A stretch of DNA of 64,000 nt. Source: CAZCVI01 sp964502145 (GTDB taxonomy: Bacteria; Acidobacteriota; Aminicenantia; UBA2199). Made by a program: the position numbers and the translations under genes. Below, piece after piece: positions 16,785 to 25,682 of this stretch. How positions within the stretch are numbered: the first letter of the stretch is position 1; every line of letters starts with the position of its first letter. The DNA is taken from assembly GCA_964502145.1 (NCBI GenBank), contig CAZCVI010000001.1, positions 253,334 through 317,333 of the forward strand, read 5' to 3'. Below the pieces are notes generated by a model. That model was not told the DNA's origin. It worked only from the letters and a program-made list of their open reading frames with translations, and did not search any database.

Positions 16785-17402
16785 ATGAAACGATTCGTTT
16801 TACTGCTGTTTATAATAGTTTTGCTGATTGGGTGTGTCACTGCCGGGCATTATAGTGGTGATACCTCCCGGGATATTGATGTGCGAACCCTGGGGACCAT
16901 GCTGAATGATTCGTTGCGCCAACCCGCACTGAAGAATCAAGAAATCGGCATTTTATCGTTCGCCAACCTCAATAACCTCCAAGAAGTCGAACCTCTGGGC
17001 CGCCTTCTGCAGGAACGTCTCTCTCATTCCCTGTTTGATCTTGGTTTTCGTATTGTCGAAATCCGCCGGGGCAATGAAATCTATTATGTGCCGCTCACCG
17101 GCGAATTAAACCTGACGCGCTTAAAAGAAAAACTCAAACGCTCCGAGTTCAGCGAAATCAAAGCCCTGGTCATGGGCACTTATCTTGATGCCGGGGATTA
17201 TATCTATGTGCGCTCCCAGCTAGTTGATCTGGAAAACAGCCTGATCCGCGCCAGTGGTGAAATTAAAATCAAAAAAGGCGAATACCTCGCTAAACTGCTA
17301 CGCGTAGAGAAAAAGAAAAAAGGTCTCAAAGATCAAAAAGATCAAGATGTCTACGAACGGTTCCCCGAAGAGAACGGGATCACTGAAATTAAAAAAGAGT
17401 AA
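16785..17402 (+). CDS. FlgO-like outer-membrane lipoprotein
   Basis: 205 residues from the chosen start (an upstream in-frame start at 16773 adds four residues). MKRFVLLLFIIVLLIGC is a lipoprotein signal with the lipobox Cys17. The mature part has a FlgO-type fold: LNDSLRQPALKNQEIGILSFANLNNL, LLQERLSHSLFDLGFRIVE, then ALVMGTYLDAGDYIYVRSQLVD. Proteins of this family are outer-membrane lipoproteins, in some species linked to flagella; no flagellar gene is nearby. The C-terminus is a charged Lys/Asp tail. A palindrome and a 9-bp repeat element lie directly upstream. Confidence 0.72.
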   Translation: MKRFVLLLFIIVLLIGCVTAGHYSGDTSRDIDVRTLGTMLNDSLRQPALKNQEIGILSFANLNNLQEVEPLGRLLQERLSHSLFDLGFRIVEIRRGNEIYYVPLTGELNLTRLKEKLKRSEFSEIKALVMGTYLDAGDYIYVRSQLVDLENSLIRASGEIKIKKGEYLAKLLRVEKKKKGLKDQKDQDVYERFPEENGITEIKKE

Positions 17403-17453
17403 TATCTTATCTTCATTCCCAACCCGGAGAGTACCCCAACTATTTTTTTCTCC

Positions 17454-17482
17454 TTGACTTTTTTTTCCCAAATGTTTACAAT
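17454..17482 (+). promoter_or_regulatory. Promoter of the YHS/metal-binding gene
   Basis: TTGACT (17454-17459), 17-bp spacer, TACAAT (17477-17482), 57 bases before the start at 17540. Confidence 0.65.
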
Positions 17483-17539
17483 CTAAACTTGGAAGAAAAG
17501 ATTCGCGCGCTTATCAATGCGCGAGAAATGGAGGAATAA

Positions 17540-17935
17540 ATGAAACGTCATAGCAAACAACAACCAATGTATACCCTGTTTATAGTGATTCTCTTTGCTT
17601 TTATGGTGGTGACTGTCACCCCAATCACCGCCGCAGAGAAAAAAGCCGAGGACACCCAGAAATGCTGCCCCGTATGTAAAAAAGAATTAACTACCACCCC
17701 CACCCAGTTCAAATCCGAATACAAGGGCAAAACAATTTACTTTGAAACCCAGAAATGCAAGACCGAGTTCGACAAAGACCCTGAAAAATACATGAAAAAC
17801 TGTGAAGCTGCCGCAGTCTCTTACGCATGCCCCATGAAAGTCTGCGATTATAAGACCGATAAACCCGGCAAATGCCCTAAATGCGGCATGGATTTAAAAA
17901 AAGTCGAGGCTAAAGCGTCATGCTGTCAGCATTAA
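17540..17935 (+). CDS. Exported YHS-domain plus heavy-metal-binding-domain protein
   Basis: 131 residues. A signal peptide or N-terminal anchor covers about 10-32 (TLFIVILFAFMVVTVTP, then AAEKK). Next is a YHS-like domain with CCPVCKKEL (42-50) and the aromatic GKTIYFETQKCKTEFDKDPEKYM. Last is a heavy-metal-binding domain, YACPMKVCDY ... GKCPKCGMDL (near 93-118), and a terminal CCQH. Both domains occur in copper and other soft-metal handling proteins. It likely binds metal in the periplasm. It has its own promoter and a GGAGG site; no transporter is adjacent. Confidence 0.8.
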   Translation: MKRHSKQQPMYTLFIVILFAFMVVTVTPITAAEKKAEDTQKCCPVCKKELTTTPTQFKSEYKGKTIYFETQKCKTEFDKDPEKYMKNCEAAAVSYACPMKVCDYKTDKPGKCPKCGMDLKKVEAKASCCQH

Positions 17936-17951
17936 AGTAAAAAAGAAAAAG

Positions 17952-18056
17952 GGGCCCACGAATTACACGAATTAACGCGAATTAAGAAAAAGAGAAAGAA
18001 AAAGATAGATTTTTTTTCGCGCTAATTCGTGGTAATTCGTGTAAATTCGTGGGCCA
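17952..18056. repeat. CGAATT-family inverted repeat
   Basis: GGCCCACGAATTACACGAATT-type units spaced 9-10 bp, an A/T-rich spacer, then the complementary AATTCGTG units ending GTGGGCC. The structure is a long hairpin between two genes on the same strand. Confidence 0.75.
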
Positions 18057-18104
18057 TTCTTTTTTTTAACATAACATATAACCAAAAACCAAGAGGTGCT
18101 TAAA

Positions 18105-18587
18105 ATGGAATTAGAACTAGTCAAAATCGACAACCCGGGGGAACTTAATTTTATCTTGGGACAGTCCCACTTCATCAAAACTGTGGAAGATATCCACGAG
18201 GCATTGGTCAACACCGTGCCGGGAATCAAATTTGCCGTCGCGTTCTGTGAAGCGTCCGGGAAATGTCTTATTCGCTGGAGCGGGACAGATGATGAACTCA
18301 TTGCTCTGGCTAAAAAGAATGCCATGAATTTGTCCGCCGGCCACTCCTTCATTATTTTCCTCGGTAATGCTTTTCCAATCAATGTATTGCGCATTATCAA
18401 TCAAGTTCCCGAAGTGTGCCGCATCTTTTGTGCCTCCGCCAATCCCGTCGAAGTCATCATTGCCAAATCAGAACTGGGCCGCGGTATTATGGGCGTCATT
18501 GATGGCCAATCTCCACTGGGTATCGAAACACAAGAAGATATCGCCGACCGCCACTCCTTCCTACGCAAAATCGGCTACAAATTCTAA
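18105..18587 (+). CDS. Adenosine-specific kinase family protein
   Basis: 160 residues, compact and soluble. It matches the small conserved family named adenosine-specific kinase: MELELVKIDNPGELNFILGQSHFIKTVEDI at the start, VPGIKFAVAFCEASGKCLIRWSG, a hydrophobic HSFIIFLGNAFPINVL segment, and the Asn/Gly-rich SANPVEVIIA then GRGIMGVIDGQSPLG. An archaeal member was shown to bind adenosine and AMP; the cellular role in bacteria is unclear. I choose the ATG at 18105 with AGAGGTG upstream; a GTG at 18096 is possible. Confidence 0.8.
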   Translation: MELELVKIDNPGELNFILGQSHFIKTVEDIHEALVNTVPGIKFAVAFCEASGKCLIRWSGTDDELIALAKKNAMNLSAGHSFIIFLGNAFPINVLRIINQVPEVCRIFCASANPVEVIIAKSELGRGIMGVIDGQSPLGIETQEDIADRHSFLRKIGYKF

Positions 18588-18705
18588 GACAATACCGGAT
18601 AAAAAAAATAGTTTGCCGCATACTGTGAAATATTTCTTTTTTCATGTATAATTATATATAGAATAGAAAACGGGAAACAAAACCGATGGTCAGGAGGTTA
18701 AGCCA

Positions 18706-19377
18706 ATGGTTCAGAAGCAAGAATACATCATCAACTGCTGGCATTGCGGCGCAGAATTCGATGCCTTTGACGCCTCATTTTGCAGTCACCCCGATGCAAC
18801 CAAAATCTGCCCTTTCTGCTTGAACTGTTTCTGCGATGCACCAGAAAAAGTAAGAACCAGCTTCATCCAACACAGCCCCATCGAACTATTACAAGAGAAA
18901 ATCTCCTTCCAAGAAGGCGGCGAACGAAAACTGGGTGACATGCTGGTGCATGCCGGTAAAATCACCAGACACCAATTGGAACGAGCCATTGAAATGCAAA
19001 AACTCTCTTTAAAACAACTGGGCGAAATTCTCATTTCTGAAGGTTGGGTCACTATGAGCGATATCCATATCATGTTGGTGGGTCAAAAAGAGATCGACGA
19101 CATTGATCTCAGCCACTTTGTCCTTGATTTCGCCCTGGTGGAAAAGCTGGGCCACACCCTGTGTTTGCGTTTTCAATTCATTCCCCTGGAAATTATGGAA
19201 ATAGATCGAAAAAGAATCCTCCGCTGTGTGGTCCGTTCAAAAGAATCTTACCACCATCTCAAGGGTTCGCAACTGTTATCGCCTTACCTGCTCATGCCCT
19301 ATACCACAGACAATGAAAAATTCAACCAGCTCTTGCAAGAAATCCGTGACGATGATGATGTGCTGACGCTCAGGTGA
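18706..19377 (+). CDS. Zinc-ribbon plus MshEN-like domain protein, function unknown
   Basis: 223 residues. The N-terminus is Cys-rich (CWHCGAEFDAFDASFC, CPFCLNCFC; residues 16-46) and could bind zinc. Residues about 75-140 resemble the GspE/PilB N-terminal (MshEN) fold: KLGDMLVHAGKITRHQLERA then QLGEILISEGWVTMSDIHIML and IDLSHFVLD. That domain in type II secretion and type IV pilus ATPases can bind cyclic di-GMP. No ATPase domain follows. A stand-alone adaptor or c-di-GMP sensor is possible but not shown. Its 3' end is copied in the tandem duplication at 19311-19683. Confidence 0.6.
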   Translation: MVQKQEYIINCWHCGAEFDAFDASFCSHPDATKICPFCLNCFCDAPEKVRTSFIQHSPIELLQEKISFQEGGERKLGDMLVHAGKITRHQLERAIEMQKLSLKQLGEILISEGWVTMSDIHIMLVGQKEIDDIDLSHFVLDFALVEKLGHTLCLRFQFIPLEIMEIDRKRILRCVVRSKESYHHLKGSQLLSPYLLMPYTTDNEKFNQLLQEIRDDDDVLTLR

Positions 19378-19683
19378 AAAAGAGAAAAGATTTTTGCCCA
19401 CGAATTACACGAATGACCACGAATTAAAAAGACAACACTTTTTTTTTCGTGACTATTCGTGTAAATTCGTGTAAATTCGTGGGCCATTCTTTTAATGCAA
19501 TGAAAAATTCAACCAGCTCTTGCAAGAAATCCGCGACGATGATGATGTGCTGACGCTCAGGTGAAAAAGAGAAAAGATTTTTGCCCACGAATGACACGAA
19601 TGACCACGAATTAAAAAGACAACACCTTTTTTTAGTGAAAATTCGTGTAAATCCGTGTAAATTCGTGGGCCATTCTTTTAATG
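19311..19683. repeat. 187-bp tandem duplication including a gene 3' end and CGAATT repeat
   Basis: Unit 1 (19311-19497) starts inside the last 22 codons of the 18706 gene and runs through its stop codon and a CGAATT-type hairpin. Unit 2 (19498-19683) repeats the same sequence with scattered changes, including the same dead coding end. The end of unit 2 overlaps the helicase stop codon. Confidence 0.85.
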
Positions 19684-22050
19684 ATAAACCTTGTCCAATA
19701 ACACGCTGACAATATACCGGGCCGCTGCTTTATGGTTATCATTGCTGCGAATCGGCGGGCCTACACAGGATGGACAACCAAACTCACAACTGCACCGGTT
19801 GATTGCTTCCAGTACATTTTCAAGAATTGTCTCCACTTTCTCGTATAATACCTCTGAAAAACCAATCCCATTGGGATAACTATCGAAAATATAAATATTC
19901 GGTTCGAAATCCCGTAATATATTTTGTTCTTCTGGAGTATTGGCCGTTTGCGTTGACAGTTTTTTAAGCGTTGCCCGATTGATTGTTGTCTTGGTGATGT
20001 TGTCTTCTACCGAAACACCCATGTCTTTCACATCACACATCAACAACACCGCGCAAATATGCCGCATCAAATAAGCCAACCCAGTCACCGCATCGATTTT
20101 TTCCTCTGCCGAGATATTGATATTTTCAAGGCATTGATTCTTGATCGTCAACCAAAAAGCAGTCGAGTGCATTTCCCGTTGCGGGAGCTGTAAATCACCC
20201 GCGCCCACGTTTTCATTCGTGAAAAATTTTAATTTCTTAAAGCCCACTACCTGTGAAAACACATGCACATCGCCATAATAATAAGCGAATTTATCCATCT
20301 GCGTTTCATCAAACATATCCAGCACCGCAATTTTAGTATTCGTAATAGAATCCGTGTAATAATCCGAGTTCGATTTGCGTACGAACGCCTTGCGGTTCTC
20401 ATAGTCGAACTCTTCCACCACGAATTGTTCCGATTCCAGCATATAAATCGCTTTTGGGTGCAGTGTTTCCAGTGCTGAGCCAAAATCCACTTCCGCGATC
20501 ACCCGTTCTGTATCCGTGCGGTCCACCACCACGAAATTATCCGAGGAAACCCGGTTAATACTGACCGCATCCGCAGGATACCCCTGTTCCGTCCAGAACC
20601 ATTTATCCTGGTTTTGAAACAACACCTTGTTTTCCGCCAGATAGTCCAGTATTTCCAGCAGGTTTTCGCCTCCAAACGACTCCCCTTTGACAAATGGCAG
20701 TTCAAAACTCGCGCATTTAATATGATCGATCAAGATCGTCAGGTTATCCGGGTTGATGCGGCCCACTTCCGGTGATTTCCCCGTGAAGTATTCCGGATGA
20801 TTCACAATAAATTGGTCTACCGGCATAGACGAAGAAACCAATACACCCATTGATTTCCCCGCCCGTCGCCCCGCTCGCCCCAAGCGTTGCCATGTAGAAG
20901 AAATATTCCCCGGATAAGAAGCCAACACCGTCGCATCAAGTGAACCAATATCAATGCCCAGTTCCAGCGCATTAGTAGAAACCACCGCCTGGATGCTGCC
21001 ATTGCGTAGCCCCTGTTCGATTTCGCGGCGTTTTTGTGGCAAATAGCCGCCCCGATAGCCCCGAACCCGGCCCACATCCGTGACATTCTTCTCAAAATCG
21101 TTCTTCAGGTATTTGACCAGTACCTCTGTGATCAACCGCGAATTGGCAAAAGTGATCACTTGCAAGCCATTTTCCAATAAAATACCCGCTACTTGTCGGG
21201 CTACAGCCACATAGGAGCGGCGAATGCCCAGTTCTTTATTGATAATTGGTGGATTAAAAAAAACCAGGTACTTTTCGCCCCGTGGCGCGCCGCTTTTATC
21301 AATTAGCACCACTTTTTCCTCGATTGTTTTCGCTGCCAGTTCCTGCGGGTTAGAAATAGTCGCCGACGACATGATAAACACAGGATCGCTGCCATAAAAG
21401 CGGCAGATGCGTTTGAGGCGGCGCATAATATTGGCCATATGGGAACCAAACACGCCCGTATAATAATGTAATTCGTCGATGATCACATATTTCAGGTTTT
21501 CGAACAGGTTAATCCATTTTGTATGGTGGGGGAGGATGCCCGAATGGAGCATATAGGGGTTAGTCAGCACAATCTGGGCTTTTTTGCGAATCGCTTGGCG
21601 TGTGCTTTGCGGTGTATCCCCGTCATAGGTAAACAAACCCAGTTTATCGCCCATTAATTTATTCAGTTCAAACAGTTCCGCCAGTTGGTCTTGCGAGAGT
21701 GCTTTCGTTGGGAAGAGGTATAGTGAGCGGGCCGAAGGATTGTGGACCAGGGCGTTCAGAGTCACCGTATTGTAGATCAATGTTTTACCCGAAGCCGTTG
21801 GCGTAGCCACCACCACGTTGTTTCCTTTCAGAACTTCTTCAATCGCCTGGGATTGGTGGGCGAAGAGTTGTGGAATGCCCTTGTTTTTAAAAACAGTTTT
21901 AACCTCGTCGCACAGCCCGTTTGGATAATCCAGGAATTCGCCAGCAAACGCATCGATTTTTACAATGCGGATATTATTAGCTGAATCGCCGCGTAGTTTT
22001 ATGATTTCGTCCAGGGCCCGTTCAATTCTATAATCTTTATCTTCGTTCAT
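19678..22050 (-). CDS. mrfA: DEAD/DEAH-box helicase, MrfA (YprA) type
   Basis: 790 residues. Superfamily 2 helicase with Walker A ATPTASGKT (82-90), DELH box in VIIDELHYYTG, SSATISNP (motif III), and motif VI QRLGRAGRRAGKSMG. The C-terminal region is of the DUF1998-like type and ends with four closely spaced cysteines (C753, C755, C759, C762; CSCEFGCPSC), the zinc-binding signature of MrfA, which acts in mitomycin C adduct repair in Bacillus. Its partner exonuclease MrfB is not adjacent. There is no Shine-Dalgarno, and the promoter places transcription start at the ATG. Confidence 0.88.
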   Translation of the reverse strand: MNEDKDYRIERALDEIIKLRGDSANNIRIVKIDAFAGEFLDYPNGLCDEVKTVFKNKGIPQLFAHQSQAIEEVLKGNNVVVATPTASGKTLIYNTVTLNALVHNPSARSLYLFPTKALSQDQLAELFELNKLMGDKLGLFTYDGDTPQSTRQAIRKKAQIVLTNPYMLHSGILPHHTKWINLFENLKYVIIDELHYYTGVFGSHMANIMRRLKRICRFYGSDPVFIMSSATISNPQELAAKTIEEKVVLIDKSGAPRGEKYLVFFNPPIINKELGIRRSYVAVARQVAGILLENGLQVITFANSRLITEVLVKYLKNDFEKNVTDVGRVRGYRGGYLPQKRREIEQGLRNGSIQAVVSTNALELGIDIGSLDATVLASYPGNISSTWQRLGRAGRRAGKSMGVLVSSSMPVDQFIVNHPEYFTGKSPEVGRINPDNLTILIDHIKCASFELPFVKGESFGGENLLEILDYLAENKVLFQNQDKWFWTEQGYPADAVSINRVSSDNFVVVDRTDTERVIAEVDFGSALETLHPKAIYMLESEQFVVEEFDYENRKAFVRKSNSDYYTDSITNTKIAVLDMFDETQMDKFAYYYGDVHVFSQVVGFKKLKFFTNENVGAGDLQLPQREMHSTAFWLTIKNQCLENINISAEEKIDAVTGLAYLMRHICAVLLMCDVKDMGVSVEDNITKTTINRATLKKLSTQTANTPEEQNILRDFEPNIYIFDSYPNGIGFSEVLYEKVETILENVLEAINRCSCEFGCPSCVGPPIRSNDNHKAAARYIVSVLLDKVYH

Positions 22051-22056
22051 GCAGCC

Positions 22057-22085
22057 ATTATAAAAGAAAGTGCAGCACTGGTCAA
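22057..22085 (-). promoter_or_regulatory. Promoter of mrfA, probably leaderless
   Basis: On the minus strand TTGACC (22080-22085), 17-bp spacer, TATAAT (22057-22062). The -10 box ends 6 bases before the ATG at 22050. Confidence 0.65.
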
Positions 22086-22369
22086 GACAAAGATGAAGTA
22101 AAAATGGTTAATTGTTTATTCATCTGTGCCCATGCTGGCGTAATGGCAGCGCCTACAGGGAAAAATGCCTGGGAAAAACAGTAAAAGCATGATTTGCCAA
22201 GGTGATCTATCAATAAAACGCCGGATTTTTGTCTTTGGTCGTGGACAAGGTGTTATTGCGCTTTAAAAGTGAGTCACAAATAGGGGAATAGGTCTATTGT
22301 CCCGGTTACATTGAGAGAGAGTTGTACTTATATCATCGTAATTTAATCGATTTAAGCAAGAATCCAGGT

Positions 22370-22640
22370 ATTTTTAGTGTTTGCGCGACTGTTTTGTGTT
22401 AAAAAGTTGGTTCTATTGTTTTTTTTCTTGGGTCTCTTGTCTTTTTTCCCCGTTTCCTTGTCTTTTTCCTTCGTTTTATTATTTTTTTCCTTGGATTCCT
22501 TCTCTTTTTTCCCCGTTTTGTTCCCAATTTCCCACGGGCTGTTGTCTTTTCCCTTGGTTCTGTCTGCCATTTCCTCCGTCCTGGAGTTGTTTTCCTTGGG
22601 ACCTTCAGTCCGTGCCCCAAAATCATGTTAACCTGGCTAC
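22370..22640. repeat. Pyrimidine-rich low-complexity tract (gap 22086-22838)
   Basis: The plus strand is almost all T and C, with recurring pieces such as CTTGTCTTTTTCC and TTTTTTCCCCGTTT. Overlapping ORFs on both strands are low-complexity (Lys/Glu-rich on minus, Phe/Ser-rich on plus) and I do not call them genes. The rest of the gap between mrfA and the propeller gene shows no gene. Confidence 0.6.
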
Positions 22641-22728
22641 CCAGTGATTGGAGCACCCGTTACTACTATAATTATACATCAAAAACGAAATAAATCCACC
22701 CTGTTTCGTCAGAAAAAAAATATTTTCT

Positions 22729-22782
22729 GCTTCGTGTCCTTCGTGTTCTTCGTGGTAAAATAGATTTGGCAGTGAATCCAAG
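22729..22782. repeat. CTTCGTG 9-bp repeat with a terminal-repeat-like end
   Basis: CTTCGTGTC, CTTCGTGTT, CTTCGTGGT form three 9-bp units. They are followed by TTTGGCAGTGAATCCAAG (22765-22782), the same end sequence that bounds the 4820 and 8580 elements. The matching left end is not recognisable, so this is a fragment. Confidence 0.5.
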
Positions 22783-22838
22783 ATAAAGTTCCCATTGCTT
22801 TTTTCTCGCGGATGTGTTATCACTATACTTTCATTTTG

Positions 22839-24053
22839 ATGAAAAAAAACGGATTCAATTTAATGAATGAGATGAGAGCAACCGTAAAAAAACAAGTGGC
22901 AAGCACAGGAGAACCAACAGGAACAAGACCCCCACTACACCTTTCCTTTTTGATCCTTGTTTTGTTTGGTTTCGTTTTCGGGTTTTCGCAGAGACCATAT
23001 ATATATAGTCAGGTCGAAGGGTTTAAATATCTCAAGAACTACCATTACCGTGAGTATGATCATCAGCCCCAAAATTGGGCGATGCTCCAGGCTCCCAATG
23101 GTATTCTTTATGTTGCCAACAATGGCGGTGTGCTCGAATATGATGGTGTCAGTTGGCGAATCATTGGTTTGCCTGAATACGAACCCGTCCGCTCCATGGA
23201 TAGCGACCAAAATGGCACAATTTACATTGGCGGAGTCAATAAAATCGGATATCTGGCCCCAAACGCCACCGGGCAGTTGTTATTTGTGGCCTTACCCGTT
23301 CCCCTTCAGGTCGACAAGGAGAATTTCGCCACCATGTGGAGAACCCACATGACCAAGGATGGCGTTTATTTCAGAACCCCCCATTATCTTTTCCGTTGGG
23401 ACCCCAAAAACAAGAAAATGGTGACCATACCCGGTAAATTCAAAGCCTCTTTTGTATGCAACGGGGAATTTTATGTGCAACAATCTTCCATAGGACTGAT
23501 GAAATCCGTTGCTGGTTCCTTCCAAGTCGTTCCTAGTGGTGAATTATTTGCTGAATCCAAGATTGAGATGCTCGTGCCCTATGATAACAATAACACCCGT
23601 AACCGAAAACTCCTCATTGGAACCCGTTCAAAGGGATTATTTCTGTATGATGGTCTAAAAGTCGAACCTTTTCCTACCGATCCTTATTTAAAAGATAAAG
23701 AATTAATCCATGGTATCCGGCTCTCTTCTAACCCCGCCCAGTTCGCCTTGGCTACCATGCGTGATGGTCTTGTTATCATCGACCATCAAGGAAAAATTAA
23801 AACTATTTTTGATATGAACTATGGTTTGCAAGATAAAAATGTAAAATATGTCTTCCAAGATAAAGATGGAAACCTCTGGTTATGTTTGAATAATGGCATT
23901 GCAAAAATCGAGTACACCTCCCCTATTTCCATGTATGATGCGCGGTCCAATCTGCCCGGTATCGCCTTTTCTGTTCTCAAACACCAGAATAATTTATACG
24001 TCGGTACAGCCAATGGTTTAGCCTTTTCTTCATGTATACAATCGGAAGAATGA
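22839..24053 (+). pseudogene. Truncated sensor beta-propeller (two-component regulator propeller remnant)
   Basis: 404 codons from the MKKNGFNL start (an ORF extends up to 22812). An N-terminal signal/anchor (HLSFLILVLFGFVFGF) is followed by propeller repeats of the Reg_prop type: NWAMLQAPNGILYVANNGGV, DQNGTIYIGGVNKIGYL, KYVFQDKDGNLWLCLNNGIAKIE. These normally form the extracellular part of large hybrid histidine kinases or LuxR-type regulators of about 1000 residues or more. Here the frame ends soon after NNLYVGTANGLAF with no Y_Y_Y, membrane or kinase domain, and the next 265 bases hold none. It is most likely a broken gene; a short secreted propeller is the alternative. Confidence 0.65.
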
Positions 24054-24319
24054 AGCTATCAAAAATTAGTATAGATTAAAAAACTCCCACCCATTTTCCG
24101 TCCCCCCTGTCCCTCGAAAGCAGGAAAAAACCGGGCATGTATTACGCTGCAATATGTAGACACGGGATACTGCCGCATTTTTTTGTTCCGATGCTTGTTA
24201 ATGCGGCGCTCCGTCTTATGCTACGTCTACTTAATCCCCATTCCCGCGCACCGTCATCCTTTTTTTTCAAAATTTGCTATAACCAAATGGGCGTCTGGGG
24301 CAGAATTTTGAAATACACC

Positions 24320-25680
24320 TTATAAATGATTTGCCTTTTTACTCACATCGGATACCGTATCTGTCCACATCCTTTCGAGGTGATCTTGTTTCAAGTATTC
24401 GCAATAAAAATTACTGGTCTTATGGAAATCGCCATATATATTATTGGTCATGGCCAAACACCCACCAGCACAGACGTATTTAAAATCGCAATCCCGACAC
24501 TCGGCCACATCATTGATATTAAATTTCCTTAATGTATGAATGATCTCAGATTCCTTTAATATTTCTCCCAGTCTCTGCTTTCGGATATTGCCACATTTTA
24601 ATTCTGGCTTGTGCAATAAATGACAGGGATATACATTGCCGTCAAAAGAAATGCCAATCTCCCCAACAGTGATCCCGCAATGAAATCTAAAATGCGTTGC
24701 AGTGGTGACTATTCCAGAAAAGGTGGGGAAAAACGCCTTTACCCGTTTATGTTCCTTTATTAATGCGGTCATGTCTGGAAGTAAATCACTATATACCGCA
24801 TCCTTGCTATTAGTGGGTGTATATAAGGATGGCGTATACATATCGCAATGCAATTCTTCAACTGCGCCCTGCCATGTTTCCAACATCTCATTCACATTGC
24901 AGTGGTAATCACTGAAGTGACTCTTACCTAGCCACCCTTGGCTTTTAACAACCGTATAGCCTGTACTACTTTATCAAACGTGCCTTTTCCCCTCATCTGT
25001 TCATGAGTTTCTGGTTTCATGGAATCCAAACTTATAGAGATATAATCAAAGGTAGAGGCAATTTCCTGAACATTGCTTTCATTGATAAGCAATCCATTGG
25101 ATATCAACTCAACTCTTATTCCCAACGCTTTGGCGTATTGGGCCACAGGTAGGGTGATGGGATTTAAAAGGGGTTCGCTGCCAGTAAATAAAAACTGCTT
25201 TACCCCCATTTCTTTGGCATCTTGAATCAATTACTGGTATTCCACCAGACTCAACTCCGCTTCTGGCTGAATTTGAGACATCTCATTCAGATGATGTCTA
25301 TCTTCAAGATTATAGCAGTAGCGACATTTAATATTACATTTGGCCGACATCATCAGATAAATATTATCCGGCACGTCATTAAAAGACCAATCCCGCTTCT
25401 TTAATTGATATTCACCGACATGCAAAAAACCCACGTCCACCAGATTGCGAATATATGGTGCAATGGCCCTTGCGATATTCTCCATGGTTTCAGTGGGGTA
25501 TTCCTTGGCAAAGGCGCGACATACTCCAGCGATGGTGCCCTCTGTTTTTAAGGAATCTAATATTTTTTTGCCATCCGGGTTCACGCGAATCCACACTACA
25601 TTAACTGGATCAAAAAGTAGAAACCATTCTTGGCGTGTAAAGGTAGTATACCGCGGGGGTAATATAATTTTTTCTGCCAT
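24320..25680 (-). pseudogene. Radical-SAM/SPASM peptide maturase, inactivated by stops and a frameshift
   Basis: A second copy of the upstream radical-SAM gene. It still shows a PqqD-like N-terminus (PVNVVWIRVNPDGKKIL), the CNIKCRYCYN cluster motif, the SEPLL loop and a SPASM domain (CGITVGEIGISFDGNVYPC ... CRDCDFKYVCAGGC). It is split three times: an in-frame TAA at 25231-25233 where the intact copy suggests a Gln-like codon (VEYQ*LIQDAKEMG), an in-frame TAG at 24928-24930, and a frameshift near 24897 that joins VITTA to NVNEMLETW. Its start is 2 nt after the intact paralogue's stop, so it was the second gene of a tandem pair. Confidence 0.85.
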
Positions 25681-25682
25681 GG

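Noticed and set aside
22352..22656. Overlapping Lys/Glu-rich (minus) and Phe/Ser-rich (plus) ORFs
   Set aside because: They arise from a pyrimidine-rich low-complexity tract that is open in several frames at once; no ribosome site, domain or codon bias supports a gene.
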